A stretch of DNA of 64,000 nt from assembly GCA_024400455.1 (NCBI GenBank), contig JAKSMU010000002.1, positions 62,001 through 126,000 of the forward strand. Reading direction: 5' to 3'. Positions 1-8,805 of this stretch are shown piece by piece (position 1 is the first letter of the stretch; each line of letters starts with the position of its first letter). The stretch is from Bacteroidales bacterium. Its GTDB lineage: Bacteria; Bacteroidota; Bacteroidia; Bacteroidales; F082. The notes beneath the pieces were generated by a model. It was not told the origin of the DNA and did not search any database. It saw only the letters and a list, made by a program, of their open reading frames with translations. The position numbers were made by a program, and so were the translations under genes.

Positions 1-1775
1 ATTTGGCCAAGATTCGTACAATCGTACACAAAATCTCCATACTCATTTTGTGCTACAATTCCTGCAGCACCAGCAGGTGCCATAACCTTTCCTTCGTTCA
101 AGCAATGGTGAATTGAACTGATATCCGACTGCCCGACGATGCCGCCAGCAAACACTCCAATACAGTCTCCATAATTGTTGCAGAAACAAACTTCCGCACT
201 ACAACCTCCAACAATTCCGCCCGTATAGCCTATCTCTTCATTTCCCACAACACCGTAATTGGTGCAATCCTTTATCTGAAACTTTCCAGATGCCATACCT
301 GCAATGCCACCGTTATAATTTGCATCAGTTAAAGATTGAGCATTAATACTACCATAGTTTTCACAGCCTACGATTTCCGATAAGTTTTCCGTACTATAAC
401 AATGGCCTACGATGCCACCATCATTATAATCTTCGTATGCTTCGATTTGACAACGATTCACACAGTCTTTCACCAATGCAACACCCGAAAAAACACCTAT
501 GTTACCAGCAATTCCCCCTGTGTAGTGACCCATCAAATGATTCAAGCTCGTAATGCTTCCAGAAGCCGAACAATCAACTATATAACAGTTGCCTTCCCCA
601 TGGACGTTATAAATATAATCCAAATACGACACGCCTGCCTCACCTACAATGCCTCCGCCAACCAAACCCGATTCAATATTCACATTTTCAGTGTGGCAAT
701 TGATGATTTGCGTGTTACCCGCACTACCGATGATACCGCCTGAAATATTATTACTCTTAATATTGCTGTTTTTCAAAGTTACATTTTTGATGACCGCGTT
801 CTGTGTCATTCCGAAAAGTCCGCCCACAGAAATTATCGAATCGTTGACACCTTGGCACATATTGTCAATCCAATAGCCATTTCCGTCATAAACGCCTGTA
901 AAATAATGCACATACATCCAATAATAATCATAGATGTTGCCAATGCAGGGCCATTCGTAAGTAGGACCCCAGGAACTTCGATTCAAACTGATGTTGTTGG
1001 TCTGAATGTAATGCGCATTACCGCCCGTGCCATCGTTGGTTTCTTTGGCCAGCAAAGCCAGTTGTGGGGCATTGGCAATCTGATAAGGATTTTCTTCCGA
1101 ACCGTCGCCGCCATCATACGCATCGGCTATGCTGCCATCCCAATAGGTAAGTTCATCGCAACCGTAAGGTCCTGAGTGGTAAAGTTGTTCGCCATCTTCA
1201 ACATAGCAACGCAGGAAATCAGTGAATTGGCCATCATACGCCACTCCATGGCACGAAGTGCAATCGGGAAACAAGCCACATTCGTAGCCTATGCCTTCAA
1301 TGATTTTTCCGTAGAACACACCATTTTCTTCAACAAGGTTTTGAATTCTATAAGTGTGTCCTTCCCAAGTTTCCTCTTCAACCGAGCGTATTTCCACATA
1401 ATAACTACAAGAATCTACCTCAATCGTCCAGCTTTCGCCAGCTTCAAGGCTAAAGTCATACAAGATAGTAAAATCGTCGATGATGGCATTGTACCAGTAA
1501 ACTACACTGCCCTCATTATAAACATACTGCTTGCCGCTTTGAGCATCCGAATACAAAAAATTCACATACGGCGCGGAAATGATCCGACATTCGTGCCCTT
1601 TGACAACAGTGTCGCCTACGGAAGCCATTCTGAAGAACGAAATTGGACTGCCCATGAAAGCAGACAAATTGAAATACCATTCCGCCCCGACAGGAGCAAA
1701 TTCCTGAGTTTGTCCGCAAACCGTATTCCAGGCCGCGAGAACGAAGGTTGATAAGATTACTAATGCTTTTTTCAT
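1..1775 (-). CDS. Exported GLUG-repeat surface protein, 3' end outside window
   Basis: The minus-strand frame is open from an ATG at 1775 to base 1 without a stop, giving at least 591 codons, so the C-terminus is missing. Residues 1 to about 22 form a signal peptide (MKKALVILSTFVLAAW, then VCGQ). An N-terminal domain of about 200 residues of unknown type follows. Near residue 220 comes a GDGSEENPYQIANAPQLALLA-like entry motif, typical of beta-helix surface proteins, and then many GLUG-type repeats with the core GGIVG or GGIAG every 25-45 residues, alternating with phrases such as NCHTENVNIESG and DCTNYGVVGN. Such proteins are usually adhesins or surface-anchored. A T9SS tail is likely but lies outside the window. 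No promoter was recognised. Exported repeat protein is well supported; ligand and role are unknown. Confidence 0.85.
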   Translation of the reverse strand, partial: MKKALVILSTFVLAAWNTVCGQTQEFAPVGAEWYFNLSAFMGSPISFFRMASVGDTVVKGHECRIISAPYVNFLYSDAQSGKQYVYNEGSVVYWYNAIIDDFTILYDFSLEAGESWTIEVDSCSYYVEIRSVEEETWEGHTYRIQNLVEENGVFYGKIIEGIGYECGLFPDCTSCHGVAYDGQFTDFLRCYVEDGEQLYHSGPYGCDELTYWDGSIADAYDGGDGSEENPYQIANAPQLALLAKETNDGTGGNAHYIQTNNISLNRSSWGPTYEWPCIGNIYDYYWMYVHYFTGVYDGNGYWIDNMCQGVNDSIISVGGLFGMTQNAVIKNVTLKNSNIKSNNISGGIIGSAGNTQIINCHTENVNIESGLVGGGIVGEAGVSYLDYIYNVHGEGNCYIVDCSASGSITSLNHLMGHYTGGIAGNIGVFSGVALVKDCVNRCQIEAYEDYNDGGIVGHCYSTENLSEIVGCENYGSINAQSLTDANYNGGIAGMASGKFQIKDCTNYGVVGNEEIGYTGGIVGGCSAEVCFCNNYGDCIGVFAGGIVGQSDISSIHHCLNEGKVMAPAGAAGIVAQNEYGDFVYDCTNLGQ

Positions 1776-1832
1776 AGAGGATAATTTTTTTAGATTGTTA
1801 ATATTCAATTGATTATGATTTTATCCGAATCA

Positions 1833-1855
1833 GACGCGATAAATCGCGTCTCTAC
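1833..1855. repeat. Short palindromic repeat, copy 1
   Basis: GACGCGAT-AA-ATCGCGTC is a perfect 8-bp inverted repeat followed by TCTAC. The CTA inside TCTAC is, on the minus strand, the TAG stop of the TPR regulator gene, so the repeat forms that gene's 3' end. Related copies lie at 4425-4444 and 28316-28335. Confidence 0.75.
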
Positions 1856-3210
1856 ACGGCGTTGATTATTTCTTCAAATGACCTATTATCGTTCAAACCA
1901 TTCATTTTTTCCTGCTTGATGTACGATTTTCGGCGTGCAAACGAAGCCGTCTGGATTCCTAACAGAATGGAAATGACCTGATTGGTGAAACCTTGTTTGG
2001 TGAGACAGCAAATCTGCAAGTCGCTGTCGGTCAAGGTCGGATATTGCGCCATGAGGCGTTTCGTGAAATCGCCGTAGGCGAAATCGGTCAGTTCGATGAA
2101 ATCTTTCCAGTCGCGTTCCTCAAGGTTGAAAGACAAAGATGACGAAGTCACCTGCTCCGACAAGGCCAAGGCCGTGACATAGACCTTGTTTTTCTTCAGC
2201 GCGAGTTCCATTTGGTTTTTCATTTGCTCCAACTTCAGTTTGTCGTTGAGCATTTTCTGGCGAAGAATGAAAAATGCCGTCAGCAAGGCAATGAGCAACA
2301 GCGAAATGAAAAGATAAAGACGGACGTTTTTCAAGCGTTGCGCGGTTTGCAATTCGTTTTTCTGCGCCTGCAAATCGTATTCTGCCTTGATGCGTTGCAC
2401 TTTCTCGACATGGTTTTCATTATCGGTCTGTATCAGGTTTTCGCTGAAAAGTTCGTGATATTCAAGGGCTTTTTCAATGTCGCCTTGTTCTTGCGCAATG
2501 GTGTATAAGGCTTGATAAGCCGGAACCCTGATGCCCGCCTTTTCGCTTTGCGTGGCATAGTGGAGATGCAATGCAGCAAGGCTATCATTTTCCAAGTAAA
2601 AATGGGCGACACCCAAAGTCAAATGGCACATGATGGTGTCAATGCCTTTTTCAAGGACTTGATTCACATTTTCGATTGCTTTCTGATAGTCGCCAATGTT
2701 CATGTAAAAATCACGTGCTTGTTCCAACTGAATATCGTAAAGCAGACTATCGTTTCTGACCAACTTGGCCACTTGCAACGCTTCGTCATAATAATGTTTT
2801 GCCTCGTCAGTTTTTTCCATCAAAGCCGTCACTCTACCGCTGTTGCGCAACGCGACAGCCAAATTGGTGGAATCTGGAATCGTGCGAAACAGCATCGCAG
2901 CCTTTTGGTGCATCTCCAAGGCATCATCCATCAGGCCGTGTTTCCAGTACATGGCACCCAAATCATCCTCAATTTTTCCTTTCAGCTGCTGCACGTTTTC
3001 GTTCTCGGCATCGCATTTTTCGATTTCTAACAAGGCCTGACTGAACAATTCGGCTGCCACCTCCGACTGCTTCTGATGGCGTTTTTCGCTGCCTTCCTTA
3101 TATAAGGAGTCCGCTTTCTCGAAATGACGCGCTTCGTTGCGGCACGATGTCGTCACCGACAAAATTCCGAAAAAGGCCAGGCAAAACATCCAAATTTTAA
3201 ATGCATTCAT
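1852..3210 (-). CDS. Membrane-anchored TPR protein with C-terminal HTH-like domain
   Basis: This 452-residue protein looks like a one-component signalling protein. The open frame extends upstream to a TTG, but the ATG at 3210 opens the signal peptide and lies just after a -7 promoter element, so it was chosen. Residues 1-24 are a signal sequence ending TTSC, a weak lipobox. Residues about 30-285 are TPR-like helices (for example DLGAMYWKHGLMDDALEMHQKA). A transmembrane segment at about 297-319 (LYLFISLLLIALLTAFFIL) is followed by a basic coiled coil and a C-terminal helix-turn-helix-like region (LTDSDLQICCLTKQGFTNQV). The same architecture recurs at 34154-35965. It probably senses outside the membrane and acts inside, but target and signal are unknown. 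The stop codon lies in a palindromic repeat. Confidence 0.8.
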   Translation of the reverse strand: MNAFKIWMFCLAFFGILSVTTSCRNEARHFEKADSLYKEGSEKRHQKQSEVAAELFSQALLEIEKCDAENENVQQLKGKIEDDLGAMYWKHGLMDDALEMHQKAAMLFRTIPDSTNLAVALRNSGRVTALMEKTDEAKHYYDEALQVAKLVRNDSLLYDIQLEQARDFYMNIGDYQKAIENVNQVLEKGIDTIMCHLTLGVAHFYLENDSLAALHLHYATQSEKAGIRVPAYQALYTIAQEQGDIEKALEYHELFSENLIQTDNENHVEKVQRIKAEYDLQAQKNELQTAQRLKNVRLYLFISLLLIALLTAFFILRQKMLNDKLKLEQMKNQMELALKKNKVYVTALALSEQVTSSSLSFNLEERDWKDFIELTDFAYGDFTKRLMAQYPTLTDSDLQICCLTKQGFTNQVISILLGIQTASFARRKSYIKQEKMNGLNDNRSFEEIINAV

Positions 3211-3230
3211 CGCTATTCGATTTTTCACTT

Positions 3231-3239
3231 GCAAAATTA
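3231..3239 (-). promoter_or_regulatory. -7 element of TPR regulator promoter
   Basis: On the minus strand this reads TAATTTTGC, matching the Bacteroidota TAnnTTTG -7 element. It lies 20 bases before the ATG at 3210. No good -33 TTG at normal spacing was found. Confidence 0.5.
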
Positions 3240-3551
3240 TGTGAAAAACCCAACGGAAAAACTTTTGTCAAGACCCCAAAGAGGCCATATCTATCATAAA
3301 ATTGAAATATCTATTTTTAAATCATTGATAAACAATGTAATAAAATCAGGCCTATCTATGGCTTATCTATCATTTATCGGGATTTAAAAGAATGTAATTT
3401 ATCCACAATATCTACAAATGCGGATTTTTTTCCGCAGTTGGCTTCGTTGTGAGAGACGACATCGAATATGGAATCGGCAACATCATCCCACTTTGGCATT
3501 TTGGATTGAATTACTAAACAACAACAAACAACAAAGGCGAAAAGCTTCGCA
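3235..3551. other. Intergenic region between TPR regulator and sprT-like gene
   Basis: About 320 bases without a confident gene. It is AT-rich, with several ATCTAT and TTTATC stretches and one lone E. coli-type DnaA box (TTATCCACA, 3399-3407). A minus-strand frame from ATG 3499 to 3374 could encode 41 residues (MPKWDDVADSIFDVV...) with codons like those of neighbouring genes, but nothing else supports it. Confidence 0.4.
3374..3499 (-). CDS. Possible 41-residue protein (doubtful)
   Basis: This short frame starts with ATG at 3499, downstream of the sprT-like gene on the same strand, and ends in TAA at 3374. The peptide is acidic then basic (begins MPKWDDVADSIFDVV, ends KLHSFKSR), with codon choice like nearby genes. 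No ribosome-binding site, promoter or recognised family supports it. It could be a real small protein, the decayed end of a longer gene, or chance. Confidence 0.2.
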   Translation of the reverse strand: MPKWDDVADSIFDVVSHNEANCGKKSAFVDIVDKLHSFKSR

Positions 3552-4166
3552 TCACAAAACCTCCACCTCAAGCAATCCGCTCACAAAATACGATTTTCCA
3601 TTGGTTTCGCAATGGCAGCGGTAGTTCTTGCGCAGTTTTTCGCCACGGCGGAAAACCATGCCGTTGGGTGCTAAGAAACGTGCATTTTCAGGCAAATCGT
3701 CAACGAGGGTTCTGTTCGATTTGCGTTCATCGTGCGATTTCAGCACTTTCATCAAGTCGAAATCGGTGCAAGTGCTGGCCGAAAGGTTTTGGAAATGCTG
3801 GTTTAGTTGCTGAAGGACATCTTCGGGGAAAATTTCTGTGGTCAGGAAAGGTTGCATCAAGGCCTTGTAGATGCGTTTCCATTCCTCGCCGTGAGGCTGC
3901 GCCTTTCTGCCATATTGCTGATACACATCATAATGCGCCACTTCGTGAACGTATGTAATCAGCATCTGATAGGGATGCAAATCGCAATTCAAGGTAATGT
4001 GGCAAATGCCGTTTTTAGTTCTTGGCGGACGGAAATCGCCCAACTTGGTTGTCCTAGGCCGCTTGAATTCCAATCGGAATTTACGCGCTTCATACAATGC
4101 CGCCACCCCTTTGACCGATGCTTCCGGAAAATACTTTTTCAGCAAATCCAGTTCTTCAGGCTTCAT
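3552..4166 (-). CDS. SprT-like zinc metallopeptidase domain protein
   Basis: This 204-residue protein carries HEVAH at about residues 74-78 (context YVHEVAHYDVYQQYG), the HExxH zinc motif of SprT-like domains, followed by HGEEWKRIY as in the family. SprT and Spartan proteins are metallopeptidase-like; eukaryotic Spartan cleaves DNA-protein crosslinks, whereas the role of the bacterial forms is poorly known. The frame runs upstream to a GTG, but the ATG at 4166 gives a natural start (MKPEELDLLKKYFPEASVKG). It overlaps by 11 bases the end of the small lipoprotein gene upstream, which suggests coupled translation. No signal peptide, so cytoplasmic. Family confident, substrate unknown. Confidence 0.8.
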   Translation of the reverse strand: MKPEELDLLKKYFPEASVKGVAALYEARKFRLEFKRPRTTKLGDFRPPRTKNGICHITLNCDLHPYQMLITYVHEVAHYDVYQQYGRKAQPHGEEWKRIYKALMQPFLTTEIFPEDVLQQLNQHFQNLSASTCTDFDLMKVLKSHDERKSNRTLVDDLPENARFLAPNGMVFRRGEKLRKNYRCHCETNGKSYFVSGLLEVEVL

Positions 4167-4314
4167 AGTCAATGGTTTTTTGAGGAACATAACTCCATTT
4201 GGTGCAAGTGTTGCAATGCCGCGGTGCACGGCGGCGCCCAGGGACTTCCTTCGCCTTGCAACCTGCCATCAATACCAACAAACCTAAAAACAATATAATC
4301 AATTTTTTACGCAT
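4156..4314 (-). CDS. Small lipoprotein, 52 residues
   Basis: It starts at the ATG at 4314: a basic N-terminus (MRKKLIILFLG), a hydrophobic core and a good lipobox LMAGC, so the mature lipoprotein has only about 34 residues. The mature part is basic and contains a CNTC pair. The last codons overlap the start of the sprT-like gene by 11 bases. A longer open frame begins upstream at 4422, but that extension lacks features and would bury the signal peptide. Function unknown. Confidence 0.6.
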   Translation of the reverse strand: MRKKLIILFLGLLVLMAGCKAKEVPGRRRAPRHCNTCTKWSYVPQKTIDYEA

Positions 4315-4424
4315 AATTTTTCGTTTTTTCGCAAAGGGTGTCGTTCGCTGACGCTCACTTTGCCCTTTGCTATTTTTAAGTTGCCCTTTCAGGGCGTTAT
4401 TTACACCGTTTGCTGCAATCATTA

Positions 4425-4444
4425 GAAGCGATTCGCGTCTCTAC
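4425..4444. repeat. Short palindromic repeat, copy 2
   Basis: GAAGCGATTCGCGTC plus TCTAC is the repeat seen at 1833 and 28316, with one mismatch in the left arm. On the minus strand it begins immediately after the TAA stop of the EnvC-like gene (4445-4447), again exactly at a gene's 3' end. Confidence 0.65.
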
Positions 4445-5731
4445 TTATTTCGCCAGCCAACTTTCAGGATTCAGCCTGTCTTTTTCTTTCAGTAACTCAA
4501 AATGCAACTCGGTTTTACCTTCGGTTAAATTGGTGTGAATTTTCCCTAAATTTTGCTTCGTTTTCACATTATCACCTCGTTTTACCGCAGGCGTCTCAAT
4601 ATTGGAATAAACACTGAAATAATCGCCATGGCGAATGATAATGACCGTATTTGTAGCTGTCAACTTATTGACACTGACGACCATACCATCAAAAACTGCT
4701 CTTGCCTGACTGTTTTCGCTCACTGCAATGTCAATGCCATTATTGGTAACAACGACCTTATCGGAAACAACAGATGCATGTTTGCCGTATGATGATGAAA
4801 CATAGCCTTTCTCAACCGGCCAAGGCAATTTGCCTTTGTTGTTGGCAAAATTGTTTGAAAGCGTCTTTTCGGAAGGCGTAAGCGCCATGGTTTTGCTACT
4901 GCTGCCTGCCGAAGCAGAGGAGCTGCTGGCATTGCCTTTGTTATTCTTTTTTGCTTCAGCTTCAGCTTTTGCTCTGGCTTCTGCTTCTTTCCTTGCCCTT
5001 TCGTTGGCTTTACGGATTTCTTCAGCAATAATATCGTCAATGGCCTTTTGGACTTTTTTAGCTTGCTGTTGTTTCGATTTTATATCTTGTTGAAGACTTC
5101 CTTCTCTCTTTTTAAGTTCCTGAACTTGTGTGTTTAATTCCGACTTCTCATTTTGCAATGCAGCCTGCTGTTCCCTCTCACTTGTTAAAAGGGCAGTCTG
5201 CTGTTCGCGGGCTTTCCGGCTTGCCTCCACCTCACCGCTGATGCGCCTTTCGGTTGAAGCTATCTGATCCATTTTAGTTTTCCGAGCATCTGAAAACTGG
5301 CGTATGTAACGCAAACGCCTGAAAGCTTGATTGAAATCATCGGCGGAGAAAAGGAAAACCAGCTTGTCGTAATGGCTGCGGTTTTTGTTGGCAAAGACAA
5401 TCATCTGGGCATATTCCTGACGCAGGTTCTTCAAATCCTTATTGAGCGATTTGATATTACTCTGGCCCTTATTTATCTCTTCATCCAAAACGCTGATTTG
5501 CTCATTATAAGCCTTTACAAGTTCCTCACGTTGCTTGATTTTCTTATCAAGGATATTGACTTGATTCAAAGTGGCTTGCTTGTTTTTTGATGTTTCTTTC
5601 AGCAACTTGTTAGCTGTAGCAATTTCCTGTTCAAGCTTAGTAATTTGCTTTTCCAATTTGGCCTTGCTTTTCTGAGGATAACACGCCAATGATAAACCAA
5701 TCAATATCAGGCAAATGAAATATTTTTTCAT
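4445..5731 (-). CDS. EnvC-like murein hydrolase activator (degenerate M23)
   Basis: This 428-residue exported protein has a signal peptide (MKKYFICLILIGLSLACYPQ), a long coiled coil over residues about 20-245, an alanine/lysine-rich and serine-rich linker, and a LytM/M23 fold from about 305 to the end. Catalytic M23 residues look lost: the HxxxD region reads NGIDIAV without histidine and the usual YxHL reads YSNI, while LHFEL remains. This matches EnvC, a non-catalytic LytM factor that activates amidases at the division site. It is the last gene of a coupled set: its ATG overlaps the TGA of the DUF4292 gene. A palindromic repeat abuts its stop codon. Role inferred from family. Confidence 0.85.
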   Translation of the reverse strand: MKKYFICLILIGLSLACYPQKSKAKLEKQITKLEQEIATANKLLKETSKNKQATLNQVNILDKKIKQREELVKAYNEQISVLDEEINKGQSNIKSLNKDLKNLRQEYAQMIVFANKNRSHYDKLVFLFSADDFNQAFRRLRYIRQFSDARKTKMDQIASTERRISGEVEASRKAREQQTALLTSEREQQAALQNEKSELNTQVQELKKREGSLQQDIKSKQQQAKKVQKAIDDIIAEEIRKANERARKEAEARAKAEAEAKKNNKGNASSSSASAGSSSKTMALTPSEKTLSNNFANNKGKLPWPVEKGYVSSSYGKHASVVSDKVVVTNNGIDIAVSENSQARAVFDGMVVSVNKLTATNTVIIIRHGDYFSVYSNIETPAVKRGDNVKTKQNLGKIHTNLTEGKTELHFELLKEKDRLNPESWLAK

Positions 5732-6480
5732 AATCTTATTCTTTTCATTTTTGAAGTGACTTTAAACGGAAATGAAGTCGTTTCGTTGAGCGTCACCGAA
5801 GAATACTTCATTTTGCCTGCAAAAGTATACATTCCTTTTAAATCAAGACCGATTTCAGTCGGAATTAAGTTACTGCCAAAGGTCTCAAAACCATCATAAG
5901 TCGTGCGCAACTGAAAAAAACGCTCGGCGTGATATGTCTTTGCCGTGCGAAAATGCTGCTGCTCGACCCAGATTCTATCATAGTTCGATGTATTGCCTAG
6001 TTTGTAGTATGGATTGTCCAATTCTCGCGTTTTTTCACCCATGCCAAGCATCCATAAACTGTTGCCTAACAATGTGTTCTGAATGTCCAAAAAACTAATT
6101 TCCGTCCCATAACGCATTTTTAGTTTTTCAAACGACTCCTTCGCATAAGCATTTTCCAACTTGTTGATGACAAAAAGCGAATCGGGCGTTATCATAATCC
6201 GTGCTGCTTCGACACCCAAAAGAGCCGTCACCGAAATCCAGATGACACTATCACGCTGCATCCGGATTTGTCCGCCAAAGTTTGAAATCATCCCTGATTC
6301 CGGCTGGATGTTCAGTTTGGCGGTAAACCAATTCCATTGCGTTTCGTTTTGCTCCACTTGTTGAATCAAGGCTTCAGTGAGCATGGCTTCGGTCGGTGCC
6401 ACATTCTTGCGATGCGAACCGCACGATGCCAGAAACAACAACGCAAACATTAAAACGATATGGAACTTCAACTTATTCAT
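5728..6480 (-). CDS. DUF4292 family lipoprotein
   Basis: This 250-residue protein has a lipoprotein signal (MNKLKFHIVLMFALLFLASC, lipobox LASC). The mature part is beta-rich, with the DUF4292 pattern (FTAKLNIQPE, FGGQIRMQRDSVIWIS, LGVEAARIMITPDSLFVIN), resembling the LolA/LolB fold. Periplasmic lipid or lipoprotein handling is therefore plausible but unproven. Start overlaps the end of the upstream TPR gene by 8 bases and its end overlaps the envC-like start by 4 bases, so the three are almost certainly one translationally coupled unit. Confidence 0.82.
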   Translation of the reverse strand: MNKLKFHIVLMFALLFLASCGSHRKNVAPTEAMLTEALIQQVEQNETQWNWFTAKLNIQPESGMISNFGGQIRMQRDSVIWISVTALLGVEAARIMITPDSLFVINKLENAYAKESFEKLKMRYGTEISFLDIQNTLLGNSLWMLGMGEKTRELDNPYYKLGNTSNYDRIWVEQQHFRTAKTYHAERFFQLRTTYDGFETFGSNLIPTEIGLDLKGMYTFAGKMKYSSVTLNETTSFPFKVTSKMKRIRL

Positions 6481-8194
6481 ACAAAGTGCCGTCCTTCAAT
6501 TTCTGTTCCAATTTGTCGGAATAGCCGCCAGCCTTTTTCGCCTTTTCCCAATTCTCAATGGCTTTTTTTGTGTCGCCTGTTTTGAAAAGGATGTCTCCGT
6601 AATGCTCAAAATACAGTCCGTCAGGATTTTGCGCATTGTCAATAGCCTTTTTCATTTGTTTTTCAGCTTCCTTATAATTGCCATTCTTGTAAAGCACCCA
6701 AGCGTAAGTATCAAGGTAAGTTGCGTTTTTCGGCTCCAATCCGATGGCGTGTGAGGCCATTTCGACGGCTTTGTCCAAATCCTCGCCCTTCAGCGAGAGA
6801 TAATAAGCGTAATTATTCAAAACCAATGCATTATCAGGTTCAACGGCCAAAACCTTGTCATAGGCACTGAAGGCTTTTTCCATCTCGCCAGTTTCGTAAT
6901 ACAAGTCGCCCAAATAACTGTCAAAACTGGTTTGGAGTAATCTGTCGGCACAGTATTTCCTGCCTTTTTCCAAATACCTGATGGCCTCGTCTGTCTGCTT
7001 GAAAATGGCGCTGCCAACACCCGCATACCAATAGAAAATAGGCTGCATGGGATAGTATTTCAAAGCCGCCACCGAATGTTGCAGAACCGCCTCGTTGTCC
7101 TTCAAATCCGTTTCGCTGAAAATGATGTTCTGCCAAGCCAGATAGTCAGTGCTGTCGAGGCTTAAAACCTTGGCAAACAATTCCTTCGATTGCAGGTAAT
7201 CCTGCTTTTTCAAATGATAGTTTCCCAAAACGATGTAGCCAATCTTATTGTCGGGATAGGTCTCAACAAAAGCCTGACCGGCTTGCCTTGCCTGCTCATC
7301 GGCCACTTTTTCCGATGCTTTCTGGAACCAGTAATCGTAGATGTTGAGTTTAGTGTTGAAGTCAAGATTCTTATTGCGAATGGCGGAAATAAGCTCCTGG
7401 AAAGCCTTCGTGTTGTCGCCTTTTTTCTCGTAAAATTCGAGCAGCGAAACATTGATGTATGGGTCGTTAGGATTGTTTTCTTTCACTTTCTCATACATCT
7501 TCATGGCTTCTTCTTCCTTGCCGTTTTCCATGTAGATTTGCGCCAACATGCTGTAATAGCGTGCGTTCTGTGGGTCGTTTTCAAGCATTTTCTGCAATTC
7601 GGCAATCATTTTCTTCTTATCGCCTTGATACTGATAAATGGCAATGCGTTGCTCGCTAATCAGTTCGTTCGCCCCAACCTGCTTTTCCAACAAATCAATC
7701 TTTTTCAAAGCCTGATTATAGTTTTCACGAATCAGATAAACATCGATGAGCTGGCTCAGCATATCGACATCATCGGGATATTTTTCCGTCAGTTTTTCGT
7801 AGAGTTTCGCAAACTCGTCAAACATTTCGTAGTCATAGTAAAACTTGCCCAACCGCAACTGATACCATTTGTTTTCCGGCTCAAGTTCAACGGCCTTCTG
7901 AATGTTTCTGAAGGCATCGTCCTTTCTTCCCGCATTGACATACTGCTCGCTCAGCTCATACATACTTGCAGCATCATTAGGCATAAATTTCAGAGCCGTT
8001 TCAAAATTTCTGATGGCACCTTGCACATCTTCACGGTATTTACATTGCAAGCCATCGGAAAAATAAGTGGCATTTTTACGCTTGTCGATGACCACGCCAC
8101 CATCTGCTTTCAGACCATCTTCCTGCGCTACGCACAACGAAGCTGAAAATAGCAATGCAAAACCACAAAATATCCTTAATTTATTGATAGACAT
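6473..8194 (-). CDS. Exported tetratricopeptide repeat protein
   Basis: This 573-residue protein has an N-terminal signal peptide (MSINKLRIFCGFALLFSASLCVAQ) and about a dozen TPR units from residue 40 to the C-terminus (for example AAIRNFETALKFMPNDAA-like helices, then NNPNDPYINVSLLEFYEKKG). TPR solenoids are scaffolds. It heads the set TPR, DUF4292, EnvC-like with overlapping ends, downstream of dUTPase and a flippase, a layout I recall from other Bacteroidota. This suggests a periplasmic scaffold in envelope or division work. Function inferred only from context. Confidence 0.8.
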   Translation of the reverse strand: MSINKLRIFCGFALLFSASLCVAQEDGLKADGGVVIDKRKNATYFSDGLQCKYREDVQGAIRNFETALKFMPNDAASMYELSEQYVNAGRKDDAFRNIQKAVELEPENKWYQLRLGKFYYDYEMFDEFAKLYEKLTEKYPDDVDMLSQLIDVYLIRENYNQALKKIDLLEKQVGANELISEQRIAIYQYQGDKKKMIAELQKMLENDPQNARYYSMLAQIYMENGKEEEAMKMYEKVKENNPNDPYINVSLLEFYEKKGDNTKAFQELISAIRNKNLDFNTKLNIYDYWFQKASEKVADEQARQAGQAFVETYPDNKIGYIVLGNYHLKKQDYLQSKELFAKVLSLDSTDYLAWQNIIFSETDLKDNEAVLQHSVAALKYYPMQPIFYWYAGVGSAIFKQTDEAIRYLEKGRKYCADRLLQTSFDSYLGDLYYETGEMEKAFSAYDKVLAVEPDNALVLNNYAYYLSLKGEDLDKAVEMASHAIGLEPKNATYLDTYAWVLYKNGNYKEAEKQMKKAIDNAQNPDGLYFEHYGDILFKTGDTKKAIENWEKAKKAGGYSDKLEQKLKDGTLYE

Positions 8195-8260
8195 CTTGAT
8201 ATGTATATAATATTTTATTTTCTTCCAAAGATTTGTAGGTGAAACCCATCACCCAAAACC

Positions 8261-8698
8261 TTAATTTTTCCCCGTGTGACCAAATCCGCCGGCACCTCTT
8301 TCCGTTTCCGACAACTCATCTACTTCAACCATTTCGGCCTGTTCGCAACGGGCAAAAACGATTTGCGCAATGCGGTCGCCGTTGTTGATGACGAAAGGCT
8401 CGTTGGAAAGGTTGATAAGGATTTGCTTCAGTTCGCCACGATAGTCGGCATCGATAGTGCCAGGCGTATTCAACACCGTAATGCCGTGCTTGAAAGCAAG
8501 ACCGCTGCGCGGACGCACCTGACCTTCATAACCTTCTGGAATTTCGATATATAAACCCGTCGGAATCAAGGCTCGCTGCATGGGTTGCAGAGTGACAGGA
8601 CCATCGGGCAGATAGGCACGCAAATCCATTCCGGCAGAATTTTTCGTTTCGTAAGCCGGCAATGCGTTATTCGATTTGTTTACAACTTTGACTTTCAT
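8261..8698 (-). CDS. dut: dUTP diphosphatase
   Basis: Hydrolyses dUTP to dUMP and pyrophosphate, keeping uracil out of DNA and feeding dTMP synthesis. The 145-residue protein shows all five trimeric dUTPase motifs: AGMDLRA (22-28), PRSGLA (63-68), [10 protein letters not shown] (80-89), a RIAQ motif, and [10 protein letters not shown] near the C-terminus. The frame extends to a TTG at 8707, but the ATG at 8698 gives the normal MKVKVVNKS start. It lies between the flippase and the TPR-DUF4292-EnvC genes on the same strand. The upstream gap carries an 8-bp tandem array. Confidence 0.96.
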   Translation of the reverse strand: MKVKVVNKSNNALPAYETKNSAGMDLRAYLPDGPVTLQPMQRALIPTGLYIEIPEGYEGQVRPRSGLAFKHGITVLNTPGTIDADYRGELKQILINLSNEPFVINNGDRIAQIVFARCEQAEMVEVDELSETERGAGGFGHTGKN

Positions 8699-8723
8699 AT
8701 AATTCAAAATTTAATATTCATAG

Positions 8724-8779
8724 ATTTGACTTTTTGACAATTAGACTTTTAGACGCTTAGACATTTTGACTTTTAGATT
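8724..8779. repeat. Seven tandem 8-bp units upstream of dut
   Basis: Seven consecutive units of the form nTTwGACn: ATTTGACT, TTTTGACA, ATTAGACT, TTTAGACG, CTTAGACA, TTTTGACT, TTTAGATT. The array fills about half of the gap between the flippase stop and the dut ATG. It may arise from slippage or contain operator half-sites. Confidence 0.65.
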
Positions 8780-8805
8780 AACAACTGAAAACCAACAACA
8801 CCATA

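Noticed and set aside
402..1751. Plus-strand open frames over the first gene
   Set aside because: They are mirror-image shadows of the minus-strand GLUG-repeat protein, which is open from 1775 to base 1 and has signal peptide and repeats.
3399..3407. Perfect E. coli-type DnaA box TTATCCACA as a second origin
   Set aside because: Only one box, no cluster, and the strand composition change is at 60 kb.
5728..5731. Frameshift between DUF4292 and EnvC-like genes
   Set aside because: The 4-base ATGA overlap is normal coupling; both proteins have intact signal peptides and full length.
8724..8779. 8-bp array as a CRISPR array
   Set aside because: Units are too short and there are no spacers.
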